From positions 1-64,000 of the forward strand of contig NZ_BLXX01000007.1 in the NCBI RefSeq assembly GCF_014193515.1: a stretch of DNA of 64,000 nt. The letters run 5' to 3'. This DNA comes from Geomonas silvestris. GTDB lineage: Bacteria > Desulfobacterota > Desulfuromonadia > Geobacterales > Geobacteraceae. The notes beneath the pieces are model-generated. The model saw nothing but the letters and a program-made list of their open reading frames with translations. It had not been told where the DNA came from and ran no database searches. Positions 50,024 to 58,778 of the stretch are shown here, piece by piece. The stretch's first letter is position 1. Each line of letters begins with the position of its first letter. The translations under genes and the position numbers were made by a program.

Positions 50024-51532
50024 TTACAAATCGACCCCGCAGTACGACAAATTGAAGCTCTTGTTGTTGAGCGGAAAATCCGAGATCTGCCCGCCGCGCA
50101 GCGCCATGGCAAGCCCCGGCCAGTTGTGGAAGGACGGGTCGCAGATCTTGTAGCGCTCGAAGCGCCCGCGTCCGTCGGTCAAGGCCACGTGGCAGATCTC
50201 GCCGCGCCACCCCTCGGTCAAGGCCACCGCCAACCGGTCCTCCCCAAGGCTCCCCACCGGGTTCTCGATCCCCCCGCCCGGCAGCTGGCGCAGCTGCTCC
50301 TCGACGAAATCGAGCGATCTCTCGATCTCCAGCCAGCGCACCAGGGTGCGGGCATAGACGTCACCGGCCCGCGCCGTCACCACCGGGATATGCGTCATGT
50401 TGTAGATCCCGTAGGGGTGATCGCGGCGGATGTCCCGGTTCAAACCACTCGCCCTTGCCGCCGGCCCCACCAGCCCCAGCTCCCGCGCGGTCTCCTTGGA
50501 TACCACGCCGGTCCCTTCCAGACGCGCCAAGACCGAGGGCGTGTCCCACAGGAGCTCCACCGCGTTGGTGAGCTCGTCGCGCGCCGCCAGGAGCCGGCGG
50601 CGCAGCTTCTCGACGGTGAGCGCGTCGAGGTCGAAGTTGACCCCGCCCGGGGTCAAAAGCCCCCGCCCGAAGCGGCTGCCGCAGATCTCGGCTGTCAGGT
50701 TCAAAAAGTCGCCGCGGATCCGCCCGCAGTAGGAGGCGGTGGGAAGATATCCCACGTCCCCGGCGATCGCCCCCAGGTCCCCGGTGTGGTTCGCCAGCCG
50801 CTCCAGTTCGGCACCGATGCCGCGCAGGTCGTGGGCGCGCGCGGGGACGCGGGTTCCGGCAAGCGCCTCCAGGCACATCGCGTAGGCGAGCCCGTGACCG
50901 ACGGTGGTGTCGCCGGCCACGGTCTCCATCTGGCGGAAGGTGACCGGGTAGGGGCCGCCTAGAACCAGCTTCTCGACCCCGCGGTGCTGGTAACCCAGGG
51001 AGATCTCCAGGTGCATGACCTCCTCTCCCAGGCACTGGAAGCGGAAGTGCCCCGGCTCGATGATGCCGGCGTGCACCGGGCCGACCGCCACCTCGTGCAC
51101 CTCGCTCCCCTCGACCCGGTAGAAGTCCATGATGCCGATCTTTCCCGGCCCGGTGGGGCAAAAACCGGGGAGTGTGGCCAGGGGCGGGGCGAAGCGGACC
51201 GGCTTCATCCAAGGGTGTCCCTCGAAGATGACGCCGTACTGCTCGGCCATCTCGCGCTCGAAGAGGTGCAGCTGCGGCGCATAGGGGACCAGCGAGGTGA
51301 AGCCGCCGTCGTCGAGCCTGGTATGCAGGACGCCGAGGGTCGCATCGGCCTTCAGGGAGAGCACGCAGTAAAGGGCGAGCCCCTCACCCTCGGGGAGCGC
51401 GAAATAGGAGACGACGCGCCAGCCGTGGTCCAGGGCGGAGAGGATCTCCTCCAGGAAGTGGTCGCCGTGCAGCACCGGGATGTCGCGCCTGGCCAGGGAG
51501 GCGCCGTTTTGCAAAAGTGTCAGCCTGTTCAT
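50024..51532 (-). CDS. Ehr complex large subunit (HycE/NuoCD-like, no Ni ligands)
   Basis: 502 residues: an N-terminal NuoC/HycE-like region (about 1-130, L-F-E-R-E-M-A-E-Q-Y-G-V) fused to a NuoD/HycE-like catalytic-subunit fold. The L1 site reads Q-H-R-G-V-E-K and the L2 site near the C-terminus reads D-P-S-F-H-N-W, so the R-x-C-x2-C and D-P-C-x2-C ligands of [NiFe] hydrogenases are both absent. This is the hallmark of energy-converting hydrogenase-related (Ehr) complexes, which keep the quinone-/ferredoxin-linked fold but cannot bind Ni-Fe. The natural donor and acceptor are unknown. ATG 51532; overlaps the next gene by four bases. Confidence 0.88.
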   Translation of the reverse strand: MNRLTLLQNGASLARRDIPVLHGDHFLEEILSALDHGWRVVSYFALPEGEGLALYCVLSLKADATLGVLHTRLDDGGFTSLVPYAPQLHLFEREMAEQYGVIFEGHPWMKPVRFAPPLATLPGFCPTGPGKIGIMDFYRVEGSEVHEVAVGPVHAGIIEPGHFRFQCLGEEVMHLEISLGYQHRGVEKLVLGGPYPVTFRQMETVAGDTTVGHGLAYAMCLEALAGTRVPARAHDLRGIGAELERLANHTGDLGAIAGDVGYLPTASYCGRIRGDFLNLTAEICGSRFGRGLLTPGGVNFDLDALTVEKLRRRLLAARDELTNAVELLWDTPSVLARLEGTGVVSKETARELGLVGPAARASGLNRDIRRDHPYGIYNMTHIPVVTARAGDVYARTLVRWLEIERSLDFVEEQLRQLPGGGIENPVGSLGEDRLAVALTEGWRGEICHVALTDGRGRFERYKICDPSFHNWPGLAMALRGGQISDFPLNNKSFNLSYCGVDL

Positions 51533-52968
51533 CTGCCACCCTCCAGAAGACCGGCCGCCTGGTGCAACAGCTCCTGCAGCGATTCGGGGAGCCACAATCC
51601 GAGCATGAGGACCAGGGCCATGAGTACCAGCGGAGGCCAGACCGTCGGCGCAGTGTCACGGTAGGGGGTCCGCTCCAGGTCGTCGGGTACTTTACCCAGG
51701 ACCACCGGGATCACCGTCGAGGCCATGCCCATGAAGATCATCGCCAGAAACAAAAGGAAGAGCGCCGCGGTCCAGTAGTTCTGCTGCACGAAGGCGGAGC
51801 TTACGATGGTGAACTCGCTTACGAAGGGGCCAAAGGGGGGCGAGCCGGTGATCGCCAGGAAGGCGGCCAAAAAGAGTGCGCCGGACCACGGGGTACGCCT
51901 CAGGGCGCCGCGCACGAACTGGGTGCTCTTCGAGTTGTAGGCGCGGTGGATGTTGCCGCAGGAAAGAAAGAGGACACCCTTGGTGAGGGCGTTGTTCACC
52001 ATGTGCAAGAGCGCACCGAAGAGGGCCCCCTTCCCCAGCCCGAGGGCGACGGCGATGATCCCGACGTGCTCGACGCTCGAGTAGGCGAGCATCCTCTTGA
52101 AATCGCTTTGCCGGGCCATGAAGACCGCCGCGAACGCCATGGAGAGGAGCCCCATGCCGAGCAGCACCTCCTGGAAGAGTTCGGCCTCGGTGGAGGCGAC
52201 CGCGATCTGATAGACCCTCAACAGCGCCAGGAGCGCGCAGTTGACGAGCCCCCCCGCCAGGAGCGCACCCACCAGTCCCGGCGCCTCGCCGTAGGCGTCG
52301 GGCTTCCAGGTGTGCAGCGGCGCGAGCCCCATCTTGGAGCCGAAGCCGACCAGGAGGAAGATGAAGGCGGCGTGGCGCCAGCCAGCATGCAGGTCGGCGG
52401 CCGTGTCGATCAGGGTCCCCAGAAGAAGCGTCACCTCCTGCTTGGCCACGATGGTCGAATAGGCCAGGAAGAAGAGCCCCAAGAGCGCGATGGCGATCCC
52501 CACCGAGCAGATCAGGAGGTACTTCCAGGTCGCCTCGATGGAGCGGGCGTTGCGGTTGAAGTAGATGAGCGGCGCCATGGTGATGGTGGTCATCTCAAGC
52601 GCGATCCACAAAAGCCCCAGGTGCTGGGCGATCGCCACCAGGGTCATGGCGGAGAGGCAGACCAAGAGCGAGATGCAAAGGACCCGGTTGGGGCGCTTGC
52701 GCCTGAGTTTCAGGTACCCCACCGCGTAATTCGCGCAGACGAAGAAGAGGATGCTGTTGCAGAGGAGGCTCAACTTCCCCAGGGGATCGAGGAAGATCCA
52801 GCGGTCCGGGGACGGAGGGGGCGTCTGGACCAACAGCGTCACGGTGAGGGCCAGGTGCAGGGCGGCGACCACCGGAAGCACCAGGGCGCGCCGGCGGTTA
52901 TCCGGGATGAGCCAGGCGACCAGGGCGCCCAAAAGCGGCAGGAGCACGAAGATCCAGATCAGGTACAT
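51529..52968 (-). CDS. Ehr complex antiporter-like subunit (HyfF/NuoN type)
   Basis: 479 residues, about 14 helices. The functional residues of Mrp/NuoLMN proteins are present: Glu in L-G-L-L-W-I-A-L-E-M-T-T-I and Lys in G-F-G-S-K-M-G-L-A-P-L-H, then D-F-K-R-M-L-A-Y-S-S-V-E-H-V-G-I. Such subunits move H+ or Na+ across the membrane, driven by redox chemistry. The stop overlaps the large-subunit start by four bases, and 1 base separates it from the upstream HyfE-like gene, so they are one operon. Confidence 0.9.
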   Translation of the reverse strand: MYLIWIFVLLPLLGALVAWLIPDNRRRALVLPVVAALHLALTVTLLVQTPPPSPDRWIFLDPLGKLSLLCNSILFFVCANYAVGYLKLRRKRPNRVLCISLLVCLSAMTLVAIAQHLGLLWIALEMTTITMAPLIYFNRNARSIEATWKYLLICSVGIAIALLGLFFLAYSTIVAKQEVTLLLGTLIDTAADLHAGWRHAAFIFLLVGFGSKMGLAPLHTWKPDAYGEAPGLVGALLAGGLVNCALLALLRVYQIAVASTEAELFQEVLLGMGLLSMAFAAVFMARQSDFKRMLAYSSVEHVGIIAVALGLGKGALFGALLHMVNNALTKGVLFLSCGNIHRAYNSKSTQFVRGALRRTPWSGALFLAAFLAITGSPPFGPFVSEFTIVSSAFVQQNYWTAALFLLFLAMIFMGMASTVIPVVLGKVPDDLERTPYRDTAPTVWPPLVLMALVLMLGLWLPESLQELLHQAAGLLEGGR

Positions 52969-52969
52969 C

Positions 52970-53611
52970 TCATTCCTCCCGCAGGGTGCTCAGGCGCGAG
53001 GTGTCCAGTGAGGAGAACTCGCGGCTGATGTGGTTGATGACGATCCCCATGACGAAGACGCCGACCAGGAGGTCGAGAAGCGCCCCGGCCTCGACCATGA
53101 CCGGCATCGCCTCGGCCAGGAGCAGGCCGAAGATGAAGATACCGTTCTCCATGAGGAGGTAGCCGATCACCTGGCTGATCGCCTTGCGCCGCCCCATGAG
53201 CACCAGGAAACCGCACATGAGGGTTGCCAGCGAGGCCGGCACGAAGAGGAGCCCCTCGTGCTCGGGGGCCAGGGGGAGCCTGGAGGCGAAGATGAAGGCG
53301 AGCGCGGTGAAGATGGCGCCCAGGACCAGGGAGGGGATGTAGCCTATGAACGGCTCGAACTCGCGCTGGATGTCGGCCTTGAGGATGGCGCGCACGATGA
53401 GGATGGGGATCGCCGCCCCTTTCACCAGGATGATGCCGGCCACGATGGCGACCAGGTGCCAGGAGAAGGGGTGCACCAGCGCGGGGAGTACGCCCAGGAC
53501 CACCCCCTGCAGCGCGACGGCGCGCACCGAGAAGGCGAGCCGGCTGGTGCCGAGCACGGCGAAATTGAGCAAGAGGCAGAGGACCAGGAGTTGATCGGCC
53601 AGGGCAGTCAT
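52970..53611 (-). CDS. Ehr complex HyfE-like (NuoK-related) membrane subunit
   Basis: 213 residues with six membrane segments. P-F-I-G-Y-I-P-S-L-V-L-G and the conserved acidic helix V-I-G-Y-L-L-M-E-N-G-I-F-I-F-G match the HyfE/hydrogenase-4 component E family, the NuoK-like element that links antiporter subunits to the peripheral arm. Start ATG 53611; 4 bases separate it from the HyfC-like stop. Third gene from the end of the operon. Confidence 0.87.
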   Translation of the reverse strand: MTALADQLLVLCLLLNFAVLGTSRLAFSVRAVALQGVVLGVLPALVHPFSWHLVAIVAGIILVKGAAIPILIVRAILKADIQREFEPFIGYIPSLVLGAIFTALAFIFASRLPLAPEHEGLLFVPASLATLMCGFLVLMGRRKAISQVIGYLLMENGIFIFGLLLAEAMPVMVEAGALLDLLVGVFVMGIVINHISREFSSLDTSRLSTLREE

Positions 53612-53615
53612 CGGA

Positions 53616-54524
53616 TCACCTCACCACAAGAACCAGGGAAAAGGCCGTCAGGATCAGGGCCGCCACCAGAAGCTGCGGCACCCGGATAAGCCTCAGGCGC
53701 GCCATCACTGACTCCACCACCCCCACCGCGACGCTTAGGGCAAGCATCCCCGCGAGGAAGACGAGCCAGTCCGCGAGGCTCGAGCCGGTGGTAAAGGGGA
53801 GCGCCACGTTCACGAAGAGCGCGCCCAACAGGAAGAGCTTTAAGGCGGCACCGTAGAGGATGCAGCCGAAATAGGGACCGGAATGGTCCAGGACCATCAC
53901 CTCGTGGATCATGGTCAATTCGAGGTGCGTGTTGGGGTCGTCGAAGGGGATGCGGCTGTTCTCGGCCAGGAGCACCACGAAGAGCCCGGCCAGCATGAGG
54001 ATGAGCGCGGCGCCGGTCCCGAGCCAGACCGAGAGGTCCAGGTGGTTCAGCATCGGGGTGAGCGAGAGCGTTCCGGAGAGTCGGGTCAGGGTGATCAGGG
54101 CGAAGAAGAGGGTCGGCTCGGCCAGGCAGGCGAAGCTCACCTCGCGGGCCGCCCCCATCCCCTCGAAACTCGAGCCGGTATCGAGGGCGGCGATGGTGGT
54201 GAAGAAGCGCCCCAGGGCGAAGAGGTAGGCGAAAAGGACCAGGTCGCCGTCGAAGGAGATGGGGGCTGTGTGCCTGCCGAGCGGGATCAACAGGCCGGCG
54301 CACAGGGTGGCGGCCAGGGTCACCGCCGGTCCGGCGCGGAAGATCCAGCTGGTGGTTTCACTTATGACCACCCCTTTTCTGAAGAGCCGGGCCAGGTCGT
54401 AGTAGGGCTGCAGGAACGGAGCCCCTACCCTGCCGGCGAAGGCCGCCTTGGTCTTGCCGATCACCCCGAGCAGCAAGGGGGGCAAACCGAGCGCGATCAC
54501 GATATGCACCAGGATGTCGATCAT
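53616..54524 (-). CDS. Ehr complex HyfC/NuoH-like membrane subunit
   Basis: 302 residues, eight helices. Q-P-Y-Y-D-L-A-R-L-F-R-K-G, A-E-N-S-R-I-P-F-D-D-P-N-T-H-L-E-L-T-M-I-H-E and L-D-H-S-G-P identify the HycD/HyfC/NuoH family, whose acidic loop contacts the large subunit and, in complex I, helps form the quinone site. Start at ATG 54524 behind GGGAGAACGAG. A 144-base gap with a heptamer repeat separates it from the upstream antiporter gene. Confidence 0.9.
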   Translation of the reverse strand: MIDILVHIVIALGLPPLLLGVIGKTKAAFAGRVGAPFLQPYYDLARLFRKGVVISETTSWIFRAGPAVTLAATLCAGLLIPLGRHTAPISFDGDLVLFAYLFALGRFFTTIAALDTGSSFEGMGAAREVSFACLAEPTLFFALITLTRLSGTLSLTPMLNHLDLSVWLGTGAALILMLAGLFVVLLAENSRIPFDDPNTHLELTMIHEVMVLDHSGPYFGCILYGAALKLFLLGALFVNVALPFTTGSSLADWLVFLAGMLALSVAVGVVESVMARLRLIRVPQLLVAALILTAFSLVLVVR

Positions 54525-54616
54525 CTCGTTCTCCCGAAATCTCAAAATCCTTCAGATACTTGTTGCAGCAAAAGGCCGGAGGCCGGTTTTCAGCCGCAGG
54601 TTCCCGGTTTTTCAGC

Positions 54617-54644
54617 CCCTGAGCCCTGAGCCCTGAGCCCTGAG
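54617..54644. repeat. Four tandem CCCTGAG heptamers
   Basis: Exact 7-bp units at 54617, 54624, 54631 and 54638 in the spacer between the HyfB- and HyfC-like genes, followed by CTTACC/CTCACC-type short repeats. Copy number could vary between strains. Confidence 0.85.
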
Positions 54645-54668
54645 TCCCCAGTCCTGCCTTACCTTACC

Positions 54669-56648
54669 TCACCTCACCCAGAGCATCAGTGCGAGCAGGG
54701 TGATGAAGATGTAGATGATGTACAGGTGCACCTCGCCGTGCTGCACCCTTCTCAGGTACCTGAAGGCGATCCCCACCAATCCCAGCGCCGGGAGGATGAG
54801 CCGCTCGAGCAGGGTCTCCTCCGGGAGGTAGCCGGCTCGCGCCGCACCGGGGACCAGACCGCGCGGAGCCCGGGTGCTGGTCCGGGTGCGCACCACTCCT
54901 GAGCTGAAGCTTCCGAAGAGCAGACCGAACGAGCTCCCGGTGTACTCCATGCGGGGAGTGGGCGCCAAGTAGCCGCACCCCCAGGTCGGGCCCGTTTCGG
55001 CCGGGAGAACCTGCTGGCGCCGACGCAACAGCCAGGAGAGCCCCAGCGCCAGGACCAGCAGAACGCCCCCGGCGGCGGCAAACCAGAGCAGGCTGTAGGG
55101 GAGCCCGGCAAAGCCGGCGGCCTGGGGAACCACGGTCGCCAGAACCGGCTGGACCAGGGTGAGGAACAGCACGGGGCAGAGCCCGCCGAGCAGGCAGAGC
55201 ACCCCCAGGACGGCCATCGGGAAGAGCATGGCAGCCGGCGCCTCATGTCCGTGGGCCGCCGCCTCGCTGCGTGGCGCCCCGAGGAAGGTGATGCCGTAGA
55301 GTTTCACGAAGGAGATCGCCGCGACCCCCCCGACCAGCGCCAGGACCGGCACGCCGAGGCCCAGGTAGGGCAGCGGGGCGCGTGCCTCACCGAGGAAGCC
55401 GAGGTAGAGCAGGAATTCGCTGGCGAAGCCGTTAAACGGGGGAAGGCCGCAGATCGCCACGGCGCCCACCAGGGAGAGGAGTGCGGTCCGCGGCAGGCGC
55501 TTCCCAAGCCCCCCCATGAGATCGAGGTCGCGGGTGCCGGTGGCATGCAGCACGCTCCCGGCGCAGAAGAAGAGCAGCGGCTTGAACAGGCTGTGGTTCA
55601 AGAGGTGGAACAGGGCGCCGGCGAGCCCCAGGTAGGCGAGCCGAGGATTTCCGGTTTCCTGGCCGATGAGCGCCATGCCGATTCCCGCGGCGATAAGGCC
55701 CAGGTTCTCGATGCTCGAGTAGGCCAAGAGCCGCTTGAAATCCTTCTGGACCGCGGCAATGGCGATGCCGAGGAGCGCGGAGACGAGCCCCAGCACGAGG
55801 ATGGTCCCTCCCCACCAAAGCGGCCGCTCGCCGAAGAAGGAGAGCACCCGCAAAAGGCCGTAGATCCCCATCTTGAGCATCACCCCGGAAAGCAGAGCGG
55901 AGACGTGGCTCGGGGCGTTGGCGTGCGCGGCGGGGAGCCAGATGTGCAGCGGCATGAGCCCGGCCTTGGAGCCGAAGCCGACCAGGGCCGCGAGAAAGAC
56001 AACCGTTGCCGCCCCCCCGGCCAGCGCGAGCGAGCCGGTCTCGGGAAACAGAAAGCTCCCGGTTACCATCCTCAGTTCGGAGAAGAGCACGAAGAGGCCG
56101 GCCACCCCCACGTGGCTCGCCACCAGGTACACGGTTGCCGCGCCTCGCACCTCTGCCGATTCGTGCTCGGGGAGCAGCAGGAAGAACCCGGAGAGCGCCA
56201 TCACCTCCCAGGCCATGAGCAGCAGCGGCCCGCTATGGGCCAGCACCACCAGCGCCATCGAGGCGCTCAGGAGGCCGTAGAAGAAGGTGAGGGACGGGCC
56301 GGTCGAGGGGCGGCTGGCGTTTGGCCAGTAACCGAGGGCGTAGAGGGAACCTAAGGGGAAGACCAGGAAGATCGGGATCAGGAACAGCAGGGAGAGCGGA
56401 TCGAAGGATAGTTCGGTAGGGCCGAAGGGGAGACCCCAGTTGAAAACGTAGCGGGAGGTTTTGCCGGCAACCAGCAGTGAGATCAGGGCCGGGAGAGCCA
56501 GGGCGGAAGCGGCGACAGCCAAGAGGCTGGCCAACTTCTGCCCCGATTCCCCCGGTCGCAAAAGCAACCCGGGGACCCCGGAGAGTGCGGCGAGCAGCAC
56601 CGCGCCCAGTACGACGAGGGATGGGTCTTGCAGCAGACTGTCAAACAT
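54669..56648 (-). CDS. Ehr complex antiporter-like subunit 2 (HyfB/NuoL type)
   Basis: 659 residues, about 16 helices. Key residues: Glu in L-L-M-A-W-E-V-M-A-L-S, Lys in G-F-G-S-K-A-G-L-M-P-L-H-I-W-L-P-x-A-H, and the D-F-K-R-L-L-A-Y-S-S-I-E-N cluster. The C-terminus has the extra W-G-C-G-Y-L-x-P-T-P-R-M segment of HyfB/HycC proteins. The start is ATG 56648 behind AAAGGTCC; a much longer frame upstream overlaps the paralogue in another frame and is spurious. It is paralogous to the gene directly upstream. Confidence 0.9.
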   Translation of the reverse strand: MFDSLLQDPSLVVLGAVLLAALSGVPGLLLRPGESGQKLASLLAVAASALALPALISLLVAGKTSRYVFNWGLPFGPTELSFDPLSLLFLIPIFLVFPLGSLYALGYWPNASRPSTGPSLTFFYGLLSASMALVVLAHSGPLLLMAWEVMALSGFFLLLPEHESAEVRGAATVYLVASHVGVAGLFVLFSELRMVTGSFLFPETGSLALAGGAATVVFLAALVGFGSKAGLMPLHIWLPAAHANAPSHVSALLSGVMLKMGIYGLLRVLSFFGERPLWWGGTILVLGLVSALLGIAIAAVQKDFKRLLAYSSIENLGLIAAGIGMALIGQETGNPRLAYLGLAGALFHLLNHSLFKPLLFFCAGSVLHATGTRDLDLMGGLGKRLPRTALLSLVGAVAICGLPPFNGFASEFLLYLGFLGEARAPLPYLGLGVPVLALVGGVAAISFVKLYGITFLGAPRSEAAAHGHEAPAAMLFPMAVLGVLCLLGGLCPVLFLTLVQPVLATVVPQAAGFAGLPYSLLWFAAAGGVLLVLALGLSWLLRRRQQVLPAETGPTWGCGYLAPTPRMEYTGSSFGLLFGSFSSGVVRTRTSTRAPRGLVPGAARAGYLPEETLLERLILPALGLVGIAFRYLRRVQHGEVHLYIIYIFITLLALMLWVR

Positions 56649-56779
56649 CAAGTGGACCTTTCTTTTCGAGCGGTTCCCGGCAGCGGGACAGGAATCGTAA
56701 GTAATAGCACAATCCGCGCCCCATGAAAAGAAACAAACATGCAGGAAATCACTTACAGGACAGATTTCCCGGTTTCCCT

Positions 56780-58777
56780 TTAGCGCGTGGTCAGGATGAA
56801 CAGGACGACCAGCGTCAAAAAAGTGTAGACGATGTACAGGTTGAGCTTGCCGTGCTGCAGGTGGCGCACCGGCGCGCTCTTTTCGTAGAGGTACTCCAAA
56901 AGCGGCAGGAAGAGGCGCTCCAGGGCGGTCTCGGGGAGGTGGCTGCGGTACGCTGCCGGTCCCGGGAAGGATCCCGCCGGATCGGTCCGGTGCACCTCGG
57001 GGCGCAGCACCACGCCGAACCAGGCAACCAGGAGCGACCCGAAGGAGCTTGCGCTGTACTGCATGCGCGGCGTCGGTTTCAGGTAGCCGCACCCCCAGGT
57101 GCGCGAGGTTGCAGCCGCGCGGCCGGTCCGCCTCCGCAGCCAGAGGGCCGCGCCGGCCGCGAGCATGAGGAGCAGCACGGCGAGCAGGGTGATCCAGGTA
57201 AAGGGGACCATGGGGACCAGCGCCTGCTGGACAAACCCACCGCGGTAGGCCGCGAGGGCGTTCTCCAGCGGGCGGGCCACGCAGATGGGCGCCACGCCGA
57301 TCAGCACGCAGACCAGGGCGAGGAGCGCCTGCGCCCCCAGCATGCTGGCCGGGGGATCACCTGTGCCCACATGCTCCGGACTCCTCGGTTCCCCCAGGAA
57401 CACCACCCCGTACACCTTGACGAAGCAGGCGACCGCCAGGCCGCCGATGAGTGCCAGCACCGGGACGGCCAGCACCGGGAGCGCGCCCATGAGGCCCGGT
57501 GAGCTCTTCAGCGAGGTAAAGCCGGCGAGGTAGATCATGAGCTCGCTGACAAAGCCGTTTAGGGGCGGAAGCCCGCAGATCGCCAGCGCGCCAGTCAGGA
57601 AGAAGAGCCCGGTCCTCGGGAGGCGCCGCCCTACCCCGCCCAGCACCTCGATCTCCCGGGTTCCCGCGGCCTGGATCACCGCCCCGGCCCCCAAAAAGAG
57701 CAGGGCCTTGAAGGTCGCGTGGTTCAGCACGTGCAAAAGCGCCCCAGCCAGCCCCAGGGTCGCCAGGACGGGCGACGCCAGGCTCTGCCCCAAAAGCGCG
57801 CACCCCAGCCCGATCATGATGATCCCGATGTTCTCGATGCTGTGGTAGGCAAGCAGCCGCTTCAGGTCGTGCTGCCCGATGGCGAAGGCGACGCCGATCA
57901 CCCCGGAGATGGCGCCCAGGATGAGCACGGTACCCCCCCACCAGGGGGGCGGCGTTGCGAAACAGGAGAAGATGCGCACCATGCCGTAGATGCCGACCTT
58001 GAGGACCACCCCGGAAAGGACCGCCGAGATGTGGCTGGGGGCGTTGGCGTGGGCCGACGGGAGCCAGACGTGCAGCGGCATCACCCCTGCCTTGAGGCCG
58101 AAGCCGATCAGGGCGCAGAGGAAGATGGCGCTTGCCAGCCCCCCCTGGGCCGGCAGCGACCCGGGCGCGGGAAAGAGGTAGCTGCCGGTCAGCGAGGCGA
58201 TGAGCGAGACCATGGCGAAGAGGACCAGCACCCCCAGGTGGGCGGTGACCAGGTAGAGGATGCCGGCGTCGCGCACCTCCGGCTTCTCGTCCTCGGTGCT
58301 GAGGGCGAACCAGGCTGCGAGCGCCATGATCTCCCAGACCACCAGGAAGAGCACCAGGTGGCGCACCAGCAAAAGCGCGCTGAGCGAGGCGGCCAAAAGC
58401 CCCAGGAAGAAGGTGACCCGTGCGGCAGTTTCGGGGTGACGGTCGGCGGGCCAGTAGCCGAGGGCGAAGAGGGCGCTCGCCCCGGTGACCAGGAATACCG
58501 GGATGAGAAACCAGGCGGAGAGTGCATCGATGCCGAGGCTGCCGGGGCCGAAGGGGAGTCCGGAGATGAGGGCGAAGGTGACCGGTGCCGGCGAGGTGAG
58601 GGACCAGAGTGCGGCGGCGCTCCCGGCACAGGATCCGGTCAGCATCAGGAGAACTGAGAAGCGCTGGGCGGCGGCAGAGCTGCGGGCGAAGAGCAGCGGA
58701 AGCCCGGAGGCTCCCTGGCAGGCGACGGCAAGGCAAAACAGCACGAAGCAGTTGATCGCCTGGCCGCCCGCTGCCAT
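56780..58777 (-). CDS. Ehr complex antiporter-like subunit 3 (second HyfB/NuoL type)
   Basis: 665 residues, built like the previous subunit: W-E-I-M-A-L-A-A-W for the Glu helix, G-F-G-L-K-A-G-V-M-P-L-H-V-W-L-P-S-A-H-A for the Lys helix (Ser to Leu before the Lys), D-L-K-R-L-L-A-Y-H-S-I-E-N and the W-G-C-G-Y-L-K-P-T-P-R-M tail. Two tandem HyfB paralogues plus one HyfF give three ion-pump modules, the number found in complex I. It is the second gene of the operon; its start lies one base past the stop of the HTH-EIIA gene. Confidence 0.9.
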   Translation of the reverse strand: MAAGGQAINCFVLFCLAVACQGASGLPLLFARSSAAAQRFSVLLMLTGSCAGSAAALWSLTSPAPVTFALISGLPFGPGSLGIDALSAWFLIPVFLVTGASALFALGYWPADRHPETAARVTFFLGLLAASLSALLLVRHLVLFLVVWEIMALAAWFALSTEDEKPEVRDAGILYLVTAHLGVLVLFAMVSLIASLTGSYLFPAPGSLPAQGGLASAIFLCALIGFGLKAGVMPLHVWLPSAHANAPSHISAVLSGVVLKVGIYGMVRIFSCFATPPPWWGGTVLILGAISGVIGVAFAIGQHDLKRLLAYHSIENIGIIMIGLGCALLGQSLASPVLATLGLAGALLHVLNHATFKALLFLGAGAVIQAAGTREIEVLGGVGRRLPRTGLFFLTGALAICGLPPLNGFVSELMIYLAGFTSLKSSPGLMGALPVLAVPVLALIGGLAVACFVKVYGVVFLGEPRSPEHVGTGDPPASMLGAQALLALVCVLIGVAPICVARPLENALAAYRGGFVQQALVPMVPFTWITLLAVLLLMLAAGAALWLRRRTGRAAATSRTWGCGYLKPTPRMQYSASSFGSLLVAWFGVVLRPEVHRTDPAGSFPGPAAYRSHLPETALERLFLPLLEYLYEKSAPVRHLQHGKLNLYIVYTFLTLVVLFILTTR

Positions 58778-58778
58778 G

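Noticed and set aside
50024-51532. Calling the large subunit a [NiFe] hydrogenase
   Set aside because: Both Cys pairs that bind Ni-Fe are missing (R-G-V-E-K and D-P-S-F-H-N-W), so hydrogenase activity is not supported.
51517-53028. 503-codon plus-strand open frame opposite the HyfF gene
   Set aside because: Shadow of the antiporter subunit; E/G/R/H-rich translation with no fold-like pattern, whereas the minus strand gives a complete membrane protein with catalytic residues.
54669-57092. 807-codon reading of the second antiporter gene
   Set aside because: The first 148 codons overlap the upstream paralogue in another frame and do not resemble any antiporter N-terminus; ATG 56648 with its own ribosome-binding site fits.
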